This document shows, piece after piece, positions 29,249 to 36,921 of a stretch of 36,921 nucleotides of DNA (its first letter is position 1; each line of letters starts with the position of its first letter). The position numbers and the translations under genes are program-made. The notes beneath the pieces were generated by a model, which saw only the letters and a program-made list of their open reading frames with translations, was not told the DNA's origin and made no database searches. Where the stretch lies: assembly GCA_022786605.1 (NCBI GenBank), contig JALFWW010000011.1:1-36921 (forward strand), in the 5' to 3' direction. Source of the stretch: Clostridia bacterium (GTDB lineage Bacteria > Bacillota > Clostridia > Lachnospirales > Anaerotignaceae).

Positions 29249-29872
29249 TTATTTCTGCCGCTGTTTTTTGCCGGAGCGGCGTTTTCTTTGTTTTGTCCCT
29301 GTTTTGGGTGTGTCCTTTTTCCGCACGGAATAGCCGAAAGAGCCGACCTGTTCTCCCAGTGTGAAATATCCCCCGTGGGAATAACAGATGGGCTTGCTGC
29401 GGTTCAGGTGGAATTTTCCTGTCTTATCGAAATATTTTTCGCTGACGCTGACGGAAACCACTTCCGCAAGAAACATGTGATGGCTGCCCAAAGGAACAAT
29501 TTCTTTTACCTTACACTCAATATTGACCGGGCTTTCCAGTATGATGGGGCAGTCGACCTTTTCCCCTTTTTTGGCTGTCAGGTGCATTTCAGCGAATTTG
29601 TCCACATCTCTGCCGCTTCTGACGCCGCAGAAATCACAGGCATAAGTCAGGTCTTTGGTGACCAGATTGATGACAAATTCTCCGCTTTCCTTGATCAGCT
29701 CATAGGAGTGACGCTCGGGACGGATGGAAACATAAGTCATGGGGGGATTGGTATTGATGGTGCCAGTCCATGCTACGGTGATGATATTTTTCTGCTCCAT
29801 ATTGCCGCAGGATACCATGACGGCAGGGACGGGGTACAATACAGTGCCCGGTTTCCAGATCTGTTTTTCCAT
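29249..29872 (-). CDS. Flavin reductase family protein
   Basis: A 207-residue FMN-binding split-barrel protein of the flavin reductase-like group. KPGTVLYPVPAVMVSCGN, NIITVAWTGTINTNPPMTYVSIRPERHSY and GEFVINLVTKDL, and the GSHHMFLAEVVSVSV stretch are the family pattern. Likely role: flavin or flavoprotein redox in the cytosol. The last 25 residues (KKDTPKTGTKQRKRRSGKK) form an unusual basic tail, perhaps for nucleic acid or protein contact. AAAGGAGG precedes the start. First gene of a three-gene minus-strand operon. Confidence 0.9.
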   Translation of the reverse strand: MEKQIWKPGTVLYPVPAVMVSCGNMEQKNIITVAWTGTINTNPPMTYVSIRPERHSYELIKESGEFVINLVTKDLTYACDFCGVRSGRDVDKFAEMHLTAKKGEKVDCPIILESPVNIECKVKEIVPLGSHHMFLAEVVSVSVSEKYFDKTGKFHLNRSKPICYSHGGYFTLGEQVGSFGYSVRKKDTPKTGTKQRKRRSGKKQRQK

Positions 29873-29913
29873 GGGAGCCCTCCTTTTTTTGCCAAGTCAT
29901 TTTTAACGTTAAT

Positions 29914-29942
29914 ATGATATACGACCATGGTATATTTGTAAA
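29914..29942 (-). promoter_or_regulatory. Promoter of the flavin reductase operon
   Basis: On the minus strand TTTACA (29942-29937) and TATCAT (29919-29914), spacer 17. Confidence 0.7.
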
Positions 29943-29985
29943 GACGAAAAAACGTAGAAAAGGTGTTTGAATTTTTGTTCAATTC

Positions 29986-30014
29986 TTGCATCCACCTTCT
30001 TTTTTTCGTATGAT
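29986..30014 (+). promoter_or_regulatory. Promoter of the RNA methyltransferase gene
   Basis: TTGCAT at 29986-29991 and TATGAT at 30009-30014, spacer 17, divergent from the flavin reductase promoter. Confidence 0.65.
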
Positions 30015-30056
30015 GATAGGCAGAAGAAGCAGTTGACATACAACGAGGAGGAAAAC

Positions 30057-31397
30057 ATGGAATTACCATTGGCATATATCAACGAAATGAAAGCATTGCT
30101 GGGGGCAGAATACGAACATTATCTGGCGTCCTTTGAAGAAGCCAGACTCTATGGTCTTCGGGCAAACACTTTGAAAATTTCTCCGGCGGAACTAGCGGAA
30201 AAAGGAGAATTTTCTCTTTCCCCTGTACCATGGTGTGAAAGCGGATTTTACTACGGGGAAGGGGAACGCCCTGCCAAGCATCCTTATTACCATGCGGGGC
30301 TGTACTATTTGCAGGAACCCAGCGCTATGACACCCGGCGCTATGATTCCCATTGAGGAAGGGGATTTTGTGCTGGATATTTGCGCCGCACCCGGTGGAAA
30401 GACTACCCAGCTGGCGGCAAGACTAGGCGGGTCAGGACTGCTCATTTCCAACGATATCAGCGCTGGACGGGCAAAAGCACTCTTGAAAAATGTGGAAATC
30501 AGCGGCATCACCAATGCCATTGTTATGAGTGAACCGCCCAAGAAGCTGGCAGAACGGTTCGGCGGATTTTTTGACAAGATTTTGATTGACGCTCCTTGTT
30601 CCGGTGAGGGGATGTTCCGCAAAGAGCCGGATATGGTGAAAAGTTGGAATGAGGAACTGCTCACATTTTGCAGAGAACAGCAGGCGGATATTCTGGAACA
30701 CTGCGCTTCCATGGTGAAAACAGGAGGCATGATTCTCTATTCCACCTGTACCTTTGCCAAAATGGAAAACGAGGACAGTATCCAGACATTTTTGGACAAT
30801 CACCCGGAATTTACACTGGTTCCTCTGGAAAAGAACTGGGGTTTTGCGCCGGGCTGCGAGCCTCTCACAGAATGTGTGCGGCTGTATCCACACAAAATCA
30901 AAGGGGAAGGGCATTTTCTGGCGTTGCTGCAAAAAACAGGAGAGCCAACACCATGCAGTACACCCACAGAAGCAGGCATCGGTGAAAAGGAACTGGAACC
31001 TTTCCGCCAGTTTGCAAAAGAAACCCTTACGGGAAAATGGAAAGGTATTTTCCAGATTTATGGGGACAGTCTGTGTCTTTTGCCGGAAGGGGCACCTGCT
31101 ACAAAAGGTCTGCGGGTACTGCGGAGCGGCTGGCAGCTGGGAACACTGAAAAAAGGTCGATTTGAGCCTTCGCAGGCTTTTGCCATGGGGCTGAAAAAAG
31201 AAGAAGTGAAGAACGTGCTGGATATGCCTCTTTCTGACGAGAGAGTGATCCGTTATCTGAAAGGGGAAACGCTGGAAGCGCCGGAAGCCAAAGACGGCTG
31301 GACACTGGTCTGCGTGGATGGTTATCCCTTGGGCTGGGGCAAGACCCAGAAAGGGCGTTTGAAGAATAAATATGCTGTAGGTTGGAAATGGGAATAA
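30057..31397 (+). CDS. RsmB/NOP-family RNA (cytosine-5)-methyltransferase, RsmF-like
   Basis: A 446-residue SAM-dependent methyltransferase acting on rRNA or tRNA cytosines. The SAM site is VLDICAAPGGKTTQLAARL; the two catalytic cysteines are in DAPCSGEGMFRK (C181) and YSTCTF (C231). The N-terminal RNA-binding part (LYGLRANTLKISP) and the C-terminal PUA-like domain with DGYPLGWGKTQKGRLKNKYAVGW match the RsmF/YebU group, known to make m5C in 16S rRNA. The start at 30057 follows GAGGAGG; the frame extends upstream without a ribosome site. Single-gene unit. Confidence 0.93.
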   Translation: MELPLAYINEMKALLGAEYEHYLASFEEARLYGLRANTLKISPAELAEKGEFSLSPVPWCESGFYYGEGERPAKHPYYHAGLYYLQEPSAMTPGAMIPIEEGDFVLDICAAPGGKTTQLAARLGGSGLLISNDISAGRAKALLKNVEISGITNAIVMSEPPKKLAERFGGFFDKILIDAPCSGEGMFRKEPDMVKSWNEELLTFCREQQADILEHCASMVKTGGMILYSTCTFAKMENEDSIQTFLDNHPEFTLVPLEKNWGFAPGCEPLTECVRLYPHKIKGEGHFLALLQKTGEPTPCSTPTEAGIGEKELEPFRQFAKETLTGKWKGIFQIYGDSLCLLPEGAPATKGLRVLRSGWQLGTLKKGRFEPSQAFAMGLKKEEVKNVLDMPLSDERVIRYLKGETLEAPEAKDGWTLVCVDGYPLGWGKTQKGRLKNKYAVGWKWE

Positions 31398-31450
31398 GAA
31401 ATACAGAATACAAAATTGTCTTTCGATAAAAAACAAATGTGCGATTGTGG

Positions 31451-31478
31451 TTGACAAATGGAAAAATATTCGTAAAAT
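31451..31478 (+). promoter_or_regulatory. Promoter of threonine synthase
   Basis: TTGACA at 31451-31456 and TAAAAT at 31473-31478, spacer 16. Confidence 0.75.
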
Positions 31479-31532
31479 AGAACTATCATCAATTCTATTT
31501 GAAAATCGGCATGGAAGAAAGGGCGAGTGAAT

Positions 31533-32999
31533 ATGGCAGTGACAACATACATAGGCACCAGAAACAAAGACATTACCGCGTCTGCATCAGAAGCTATCCT
31601 GCGTGGCATCTGCCCTGATGGCGGTCTGTATATTCCCAAGGAAATCCCCAAAATGGACAAGACTCCCGAAGAACTCATGGGGATGGATTATGGGCAATTG
31701 GCCTATGAAGTATTGAAGCTGTATTTGGACTTTACAGAAGAAGAACTGAAATACTGCATCGAACATGCGTATGATGAAAAATTCGATACAAAAGAAATCG
31801 TACCTCTTGTGAAAAAAGGGGATATGCTGTATCTGGAACTGTTCCACGGCAGAACACTGGCATTCAAGGATATGGCCCTGTCCATCCTGCCTTATCTTAT
31901 GAAAACAGCGGCAAAACGTCAGGGACAGAAAGAGGAAATCGTTATCCTGACAGCAACCTCTGGTGATACAGGAAAAGCGGCGCTGGAAGGCTTCGCTGGC
32001 GTAGACGGCGTAAAAATTATGGTATTCTTCCCGGAAGATGGCGTCAGCCCTGTGCAGAAATTGCAGATGACTACCCAGGAAGGGGACAACACCTGTGTGG
32101 TAGGCATCAAAGGGAACTTTGACGATGCCCAGAGTGCCGTAAAGCGGATTTTCACCGACAAAGAACTGGCGGATGAACTGGAAAAGAGAGGCTATCGTTT
32201 CTCCTCCGCAAACTCCATCAACATCGGCAGACTGGTGCCCCAAATTGTATATTATTACTGGGCATACATTCAGGCGGTGAAAATGGGCGAAATCAAATGG
32301 GGAGAACTTTTGGACTTTACCGTACCCACAGGGAACTTCGGTGATATTCTGGCTGGCTGGTATGCGGCACAGATGGGTCTGCCCGCAGATCATTTTGTCT
32401 GCGCATCCAATGACAATAAAGTACTGTATGATTTCTTCCGTACTGGCGTTTATGACAGAAACCGCGCCTTCCATGTGACCGTTTCTCCTTCCATGGACAT
32501 CCTCATTTCCAGCAATCTGGAACGTCTCCTGTGCCACATGGGCGGACAGGATAAAACAAAGGCGGAAATGGCTGCGTTGCAGGCTGATGGGAAGTATACA
32601 GCGGAAATCACAGAAGAACGGCTTTCCGGTGAATTTGCTGATGAAGCAGAAACTTTCGATGCTATCCGCAGAGTATATAAAAATACAGGCTATGTGATGG
32701 ATACCCATACAGCAGTGGCTTATGCGGCGGCGGAAAAATACAGAGCCGAAAGCGGTACAAAGAACCCTATGGTCATCGTTTCCACTGCAAGCCCGTACAA
32801 ATTTACAAAAGACGTTATGACTGCTTTGGATGAAAAATATGCAGACGGCGACGCTTTTGCGCTGATGAATGAAATGGAAAAAGTCAGCGGTGTAGCTATC
32901 CCTGCACCCATCCGGGGCATTGAAACAAGAGAAATCAAACACAAGAATGTCTGTGAAAAAGATGCTATCGCCGATTTTGTCAAAGGCTGGCTGTTATAA
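31533..32999 (+). CDS. thrC: Threonine synthase
   Basis: A 488-residue PLP enzyme that turns O-phosphohomoserine into threonine. The motif GRTLAFKDMA carries the PLP lysine (K112); TATSGDTGKAALEGF and FTVPTGNFGDILAGWYA bind the cofactor phosphate. GICPDGGLYIP near the start and the long form (over 450 residues) mark the class I type found in yeast, E. coli and clostridia. ATG at 31533 is preferred over GTG at 31527 because the AAAGGG site lies too close to the latter. Single-gene unit with promoter and terminator. Confidence 0.96.
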   Translation: MAVTTYIGTRNKDITASASEAILRGICPDGGLYIPKEIPKMDKTPEELMGMDYGQLAYEVLKLYLDFTEEELKYCIEHAYDEKFDTKEIVPLVKKGDMLYLELFHGRTLAFKDMALSILPYLMKTAAKRQGQKEEIVILTATSGDTGKAALEGFAGVDGVKIMVFFPEDGVSPVQKLQMTTQEGDNTCVVGIKGNFDDAQSAVKRIFTDKELADELEKRGYRFSSANSINIGRLVPQIVYYYWAYIQAVKMGEIKWGELLDFTVPTGNFGDILAGWYAAQMGLPADHFVCASNDNKVLYDFFRTGVYDRNRAFHVTVSPSMDILISSNLERLLCHMGGQDKTKAEMAALQADGKYTAEITEERLSGEFADEAETFDAIRRVYKNTGYVMDTHTAVAYAAAEKYRAESGTKNPMVIVSTASPYKFTKDVMTALDEKYADGDAFALMNEMEKVSGVAIPAPIRGIETREIKHKNVCEKDAIADFVKGWLL

Positions 33000-33000
33000 G

Positions 33001-33057
33001 AAAACACAAAAGGGTAACTGTTTTTCCTATAAGGACAGTTACTCTTTTTTGTGTTTC
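33001..33057 (+). terminator. Terminator of threonine synthase
   Basis: Long stem AAACACAAAA-GGTAACTG / CAGTTAC-TTTTTTGTGTTT. Confidence 0.88.
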
Positions 33058-33130
33058 AAACAAAAGATTTTTTCTCTTGTCCTATGACCTTGGGCAGATT
33101 GACGGAAAACGAAAAAGTGGCGAAAATCCG

Positions 33131-33159
33131 TTGCTTTTGGTTTTTTTATGCAGTAAAAT
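33131..33159 (+). promoter_or_regulatory. Promoter of transaldolase
   Basis: TTGCTT at 33131-33136 and TAAAAT at 33154-33159, spacer 17. Confidence 0.6.
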
Positions 33160-33227
33160 AAAATTAGCATCCTATGTGCAAATGGTAACTTGTTTACAAT
33201 CATATACAAAGAAAGAGGAGAAGCATC

Positions 33228-33875
33228 ATGAAAATGTTTATCGACACCGCTAACGTGGATCATATCAGAGAAGCAAACGATCTGGGCGTGATCTGCGGCG
33301 TAACCACAAACCCTTCCCTGATCGCAAAAGAAGGCAGAGATTTCGTTGAAGTGGTAAAAGAAATCACAACTATCGTGGATGGCCCCATCAGTGCGGAAGT
33401 TATCAGCCTGGACCATGAAGGCATGGTAAAAGAAGCTAGAGAACTGGCAAAAATCCACAAAAACATTGTTATCAAAATCCCTATGACACTGGAAGGTCTG
33501 AAAGCGGTTAAAATCCTGACAGCAGAAGGCATCAAAACAAACGTGACACTGATTTTCTCCGCTACACAGGCGCTGATGGCTGCAAGAGCAGGCGCAACTT
33601 ATGTAAGTCCTTTCCTGGGCAGAGTGGACGACATTGGTTTCGTTGGCATGACACTGATCGAAGAAATCGTGGAAATCTTTGACGTACACGGCATCGAAAC
33701 AGAAATCATCGCTGCTTCCATCCGCAACCCTCTGCACGTTATCGACGCTGCAAGAGTTGGCTGCCACATCGCAACCATCCCTTACAATGTACTGATCCAG
33801 ATGGCAAAACACCCTCTGACAGACATCGGTATCGAACGTTTCCTGAAAGACTGGGAAAGCGTACCCAAGAAATAA
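33228..33875 (+). CDS. Transaldolase, small TalC/Fsa-like type
   Basis: A 215-residue enzyme of the pentose phosphate pathway. [30 protein letters not shown] is the family start and [13 protein letters not shown] holds the Schiff-base lysine (K83). [33 protein letters not shown] is also typical. Small members are either transaldolases or fructose-6-phosphate aldolases; the transketolase next door favours transaldolase. Codons are strongly biased (mostly CTG, GAA, AAA, ATC; no TTA, CTA or TCA), as in highly expressed genes. AGAGGAG precedes the start. Confidence 0.94.
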   Translation: MKMFIDTANVDHIREANDLGVICGVTTNPSLIAKEGRDFVEVVKEITTIVDGPISAEVISLDHEGMVKEARELAKIHKNIVIKIPMTLEGLKAVKILTAEGIKTNVTLIFSATQALMAARAGATYVSPFLGRVDDIGFVGMTLIEEIVEIFDVHGIETEIIAASIRNPLHVIDAARVGCHIATIPYNVLIQMAKHPLTDIGIERFLKDWESVPKK

Positions 33876-33920
33876 GAAACATCTTTTTGTAAAGTAAACT
33901 AAAATATGTTTTGATGAAGA

Positions 33921-33945
33921 TTGCCCTTTTTGAAAGGGCAATTTT
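33921..33945 (+). terminator. Hairpin between transaldolase and transketolase
   Basis: Nine-pair stem TTGCCCTTT / AAAGGGCAA with a three-base loop, then TTTT, 20 bases before the transketolase start. With only four T it may be a leaky terminator or an RNA-processing or stability element. Confidence 0.6.
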
Positions 33946-33965
33946 CGAAATGGGAGGAAAACAAT

Positions 33966-35942
33966 ATGAATATTGATAACTTGACTGTAAATACCCTGCG
34001 TTTCCTTTCCGCAGAAGCGATCCAGAAAGCAAAAAGCGGTCATCCCGGTCTGCCTCTGGGCGCTGCACCTGCTGCTTACGCGCTGTGGGCAAAGGAAATG
34101 AAAGCAAACCCCGCAAATCCTAAATGGGACGACAGAGACCGTTTTGTACTGTCCGCAGGTCACGGTTCCGCACTGCTGTATTCCCTGCTGCATGTATTCG
34201 GCTATGGTCTGACCATTGAAGATCTGAAAAACTTCCGTCAGAGAAATTCCCTGACACCCGGTCACCCTGAATACAAACACACAGTAGGTGTAGAAACAAC
34301 TACAGGTCCTCTGGGTCAGGGTATCGCAAACGCTGTTGGTATGGCACTGGCTGAAAGCCATCTGGCAGCAAAATTCAACACACCTGAATACAAAGTGGTT
34401 GACCACTACACATACGCACTGTGCGGCGACGGCTGTCTGCAGGAAGGCGTTGCTTCCGAAGCGGCTTCTCTGGCTGGCACAATGGGTCTGTCCAAACTGA
34501 TCGTAATCTATGACTGCAATAAAATCACCATCGAAGGCAGCACAGACGTTGCATTCACAGAAGATGTGATGAAACGTTTCGAAGCTTACGGCTGGGATGT
34601 TGCGGAAGTAACAGATGGCAACGATGTAGACGCTATCGCAGCAGCTATTGCGGCAGCAAAGAAAACAGACAAGCCTTCCCTGATTAAAGTAAACACACTC
34701 ATCGGTTTTGGTGCGCCCAACAAACAGGGCAAAGCATCCGCTCACGGCGAACCTCTGGGTGAAGAAGAAATCAAGCTGACAAAAGAAAATCTGGGCTGGA
34801 ACTATGAAGAATCTTTCTTCGTTCCTGAAGAAGTAAAAGCGCACATGGCAGCATGGGCAGCAGAAGGCGCTCAGAAAGAAGCAGCTTGGAACGAAATGTT
34901 TGCAGCATACGCAAAAGCAAACCCTGAACTGGCAAAAGAATACGAACTGTGGCACAGCGAAGAGCTGGCAGCAGATCTGCTGGATGACGAAGATTTCTGG
35001 AAAGATGAAGGGGACATCGCAACTCGTGCAACTTCCGAAAAAGTACTGCAGAAAGTAGCAAAAGTAGTTCCTAACCTGTTCGGCGGTAGCGCTGACCTGG
35101 CTCCTTCCAATAAATCTGTTATGAAAGACAGAGAATACTACAGCAAAGAAAACCCCGCTGGCTCCAACGTACACTTCGGTATCCGTGAATTTGCCATGAC
35201 AGCTATGGCAAACGGTATGGCTGTACACGGCGGCGTAAGACCTTATATCGCTGGTTTCTTCGTATTCAGCGATTACATGAAAGCTGGTCTGCGTATGGAA
35301 GCGCTTATGGGTCTGCCTGTTATCAGCATCTTTACTCATGACAGCATCGGCGTAGGGGAAGACGGCCCTACTCATCAGCCCATCGAACATCTGGAAATGC
35401 TGCGCAGCCTGCCTAACTACATGGTATTCCGTCCCTGCGATACCAGAGAAACAGCAGCTGGCTGGTATGCGGCCCTGACACATACCACAACACCTACCGG
35501 TCTGATCCTGTCCAGACAGAACATGCCCGCTCTGGAAGGCACCGGCAAAGACGCTCTGAAAGGCGCTTATATCCTGCGTGACTGCGAAGGTACACCTGAT
35601 GTACTGCTCATGGCAAGCGGTTCCGAAGTAGAACTGATCTACAAAGCATATGACGAACTGGCTGCAAAAGGCGTAAAAGCAAGAGTGATCAGCATGCCTT
35701 GCTGGGAACTGTTCGCAGAACAGAGCGACGAATACAAAGAAAGCGTTATGCCTAAGGCTGTTCGCGCAAGACTGGCTGTGGAAGCAGCGGCGGACTTTGG
35801 CTGGCATAAATTTGTAGGTCTGGACGGCGACGTCATCTGCATGGAAGGTTTCGGCGCATCCGCACCTGCAGGCACCCTGTTCAAAGATTTCGGTTTCACC
35901 GTGGAACAGGTTGTGGAAAGAGCAATGGCTCTTGTAAAATAA
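33966..35942 (+). CDS. tkt: Transketolase
   Basis: A 658-residue thiamine-diphosphate enzyme that moves two-carbon units between sugar phosphates. [50 protein letters not shown] and the TPP motif ([35 protein letters not shown], split) are present; the second domain has [16 protein letters not shown] and [20 protein letters not shown]. Length is normal. The start at 33966 follows GGGAGG; an upstream GTG-type extension is not needed. Same strong codon bias as the transaldolase 90 bases upstream, from which it may be co-transcribed through the hairpin. Confidence 0.97.
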   Translation: MNIDNLTVNTLRFLSAEAIQKAKSGHPGLPLGAAPAAYALWAKEMKANPANPKWDDRDRFVLSAGHGSALLYSLLHVFGYGLTIEDLKNFRQRNSLTPGHPEYKHTVGVETTTGPLGQGIANAVGMALAESHLAAKFNTPEYKVVDHYTYALCGDGCLQEGVASEAASLAGTMGLSKLIVIYDCNKITIEGSTDVAFTEDVMKRFEAYGWDVAEVTDGNDVDAIAAAIAAAKKTDKPSLIKVNTLIGFGAPNKQGKASAHGEPLGEEEIKLTKENLGWNYEESFFVPEEVKAHMAAWAAEGAQKEAAWNEMFAAYAKANPELAKEYELWHSEELAADLLDDEDFWKDEGDIATRATSEKVLQKVAKVVPNLFGGSADLAPSNKSVMKDREYYSKENPAGSNVHFGIREFAMTAMANGMAVHGGVRPYIAGFFVFSDYMKAGLRMEALMGLPVISIFTHDSIGVGEDGPTHQPIEHLEMLRSLPNYMVFRPCDTRETAAGWYAALTHTTTPTGLILSRQNMPALEGTGKDALKGAYILRDCEGTPDVLLMASGSEVELIYKAYDELAAKGVKARVISMPCWELFAEQSDEYKESVMPKAVRARLAVEAAADFGWHKFVGLDGDVICMEGFGASAPAGTLFKDFGFTVEQVVERAMALVK

Positions 35943-35960
35943 GAAGTTTTGTATTTTATG

Positions 35961-36010
35961 AAGGGACGGCACGGCTCTTTCCAAAAGAAGGGACCTCGCC
36001 GTCCTTTTTT
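35961..36010 (+). terminator. Terminator of transketolase
   Basis: Stem GGGACGGC / GCCGTCC with a large loop, then TTTTTT. The ThpR ribosome site follows within 10 bases, so read-through may feed thpR. Confidence 0.7.
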
Positions 36011-36026
36011 ACAGAAAGGAGGAAGC

Positions 36027-36584
36027 ATGCGGACATTTATTGCCATTGAACTGGAAGAAGAAGTGAAGGACGCCCTGGAAGGGGCACAGCAGCAGGCGGC
36101 AGAACTTTGCCGCAAGGGGAATTATACACCTAAGGAAAATTTCCATCTGACCCTGCATTTTCTGGGGGAAATCAGACCGGAAGAAGTGGACGATGTGGTA
36201 CAGGCTATGATGGAAACCACCAGACGGAACCGCCCCTTTGAGCTGAAGTTGGATCGATTGGGATTCTTTCCCAGAGGACGGGAAGGCATCCTGTGGGCAG
36301 GGGTGGAAAAAAGCGCACCTCTTCAGCGGCTGTTTCAGCAGCTGGAAATCTCTTTGGGCAAACAGGGATTTGCCAGAGAGAAAAAAGGTTTGAGCCCTCA
36401 CATCACATTGGGACGCGAGGTGGAACCTTATCGTGGGTTTGCTGATGTGCAAAAACAGGTGAAATTGGGAAATATTTCCATAAAAGTAAAGGCAATTTCC
36501 CTCATGGAAAGTGTGCGCAAAGGGCGGAATCTCATCTATCGCCCCCTGTTTGTACAACCACTGAAAGACAAAAGTTTTTATTGA
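36027..36584 (+). CDS. thpR: RNA 2',3'-cyclic phosphodiesterase
   Basis: A 185-residue 2H phosphoesterase that opens 2',3'-cyclic phosphate RNA ends (formerly called LigT). It has the paired HxT motifs HLTLHFLG (H40, T42) and HITLGR (H125, T127), and the start MRTFIAIEL is the family signature. AAAGGAGG precedes the start at 36027; the frame is open upstream through the terminator but without function. No own promoter is obvious. Confidence 0.93.
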   Translation: MRTFIAIELEEEVKDALEGAQQQAAELCRKGNYTPKENFHLTLHFLGEIRPEEVDDVVQAMMETTRRNRPFELKLDRLGFFPRGREGILWAGVEKSAPLQRLFQQLEISLGKQGFAREKKGLSPHITLGREVEPYRGFADVQKQVKLGNISIKVKAISLMESVRKGRNLIYRPLFVQPLKDKSFY

Positions 36585-36614
36585 TGGAAACGATGTATTT
36601 TTTTAGATACATGC

Positions 36615-36643
36615 TGGAAAAGCCTTGATTTATCAAGTATAAT
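36615..36643 (+). promoter_or_regulatory. Possible promoter of the acyl-CoA dehydrogenase gene with palindrome in the spacer
   Basis: A perfect TATAAT at 36638-36643 with a poor -35 (TGGAAA at 36615-36620). The spacer holds the palindrome CTTGAT-TT-ATCAAG (36624-36637), a possible operator that may explain the poor -35 if an activator or repressor binds. Confidence 0.5.
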
Positions 36644-36730
36644 TGGTACCAGCGGCATGCAGAAATATCCCGCTGCATGTCAGAAAGACATTTTATACGA
36701 TCAAAATTGTTTTTAAGGAGGAAACAAATT

Positions 36731-36921
36731 ATGGAGTTTGGCTATTCAAAGGAACAAGTACTGTTGAGAGACCTGTACAGAAAATTTGCTGAAACAGAAG
36801 TAAAACCTTTGGCGGAAGAACTGGACGAAGAAGAAAGATTCCCCGTGGAAACCGTTAAGAAACTGGCAAGATACGGCTTCCTGGGCATTCCCTTCCCCAA
36901 GGAATACGGCGGTGCAGGCGG
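36731..36921 (+). CDS. Acyl-CoA dehydrogenase, N-terminal part (cut by window edge)
   Basis: Only the first 63 residues are in the window. EFGYSKEQVLLRDLYRKFAETEVKPLAEELDEEERFPVETVKKLARYGFLGIPFPKEYGGAG is the helical N-terminal domain of acyl-CoA dehydrogenases (split here: start MEFGYSKEQ, end PKEYGGAG). In clostridia the short-chain (butyryl-CoA) type joined to EtfAB is the usual candidate, but the substrate cannot be told from this part. AAGGAGG lies before the start. The leader upstream (36650-36690) has nested inverted repeats (AGCGG / CCGCT and CATGCAG / CTGCATG). Confidence 0.85.
   Translation, partial: MEFGYSKEQVLLRDLYRKFAETEVKPLAEELDEEERFPVETVKKLARYGFLGIPFPKEYGGAG

Noticed and set aside
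31587..32942. 451-codon minus-strand open frame
   Set aside because: Lies opposite thrC and is codon-biased shadow.
33183..33210. GGTAAC...GTTTAC near the transaldolase start as a ninth DtxR-type box
   Set aside because: Arms and spacing do not match the 16-bp pattern, and the gene is not linked to metals.
33039..35984. 981-codon open frame on the minus strand
   Set aside because: It is codon-aligned with transaldolase and transketolase, has no ribosome site, and its composition (very rich in Phe, Cys and His) is that of an antisense shadow.

Overview
The window reads as chromosomal DNA of an anaerobic Gram-positive bacterium of the class Clostridia, probably of the Lachnospiraceae or a neighbouring family. 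This rests on strong AGGAGG ribosome sites, TTGACA-17-TATAAT promoters, dense co-directional operons with ATGA stop/start overlaps, and typical clostridial genes: a CBS-type family II pyrophosphatase, DUF3793, DUF2325 and DUF6110 proteins, paired Feo systems with Cys-rich mini-proteins, and an acyl-CoA dehydrogenase at the right edge. The species cannot be fixed from sequence alone. No CRISPR array, insertion sequence, rRNA gene or prophage was seen.

Layout. 1-660: a tRNA cluster (Asn, Glu, Cys) and a second tRNA-Cys gene with its own promoter and terminator. 660-1661: an SdpR/SdpI-like autorepressor and immunity pair with a palindromic operator and a long gene overlap. 1819-5822: operon of CBS-pyrophosphatase, truA and a COG2509 flavoprotein. 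5967-7620: a nucleotidyltransferase and a convergent lipoprotein. 7746-14276: a six-gene operon with a YtrA-type GntR regulator, an ABC-2 permease, three tandem paralogous membrane-anchored ectodomain proteins and an ABC ATPase.

14475-26217 is a metal-homeostasis island and the most interesting part. It holds two complete ferrous-iron uptake systems (feoA-feoB-Cys-rich peptide, and feoA-feoA-feoB-Cys-rich peptide), flavodoxin with DUF3793 and DUF2325 genes, a DtxR-family regulator with an iron-type Cys-Glu-His metal site, and a cassette of DUF6110 protein, unusual P-type ATPase and membrane-tethered HMA protein. Eight copies of one 16-bp inverted repeat (GTTAG-N6-CTAAC and close variants) lie at the promoters or upstream regions of these transcription units. 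I infer one local regulon: under metal limitation the regulator would release Feo uptake, flavodoxin and the ATPase cassette together. The ATPase lacks the usual CPx membrane motif (it has Ser-Cys), and its control by a repressor that also controls iron import is a puzzle worth testing. About 0.9 kb inside the island (20380-21263) holds no gene I can recognise.

26307-36921 is mostly housekeeping: two GNAT acetyltransferases, a small alarmone synthetase with a metallophosphoesterase, a flavin reductase operon, an RsmF-like RNA methyltransferase, threonine synthase, transaldolase and transketolase with strongly biased codons, ThpR, and the start of an acyl-CoA dehydrogenase gene cut by the window edge.

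Best candidates for undescribed biology: the 16-bp-box regulon with its P-type ATPase cassette, and the ABC operon with three tandem ectodomain paralogues.
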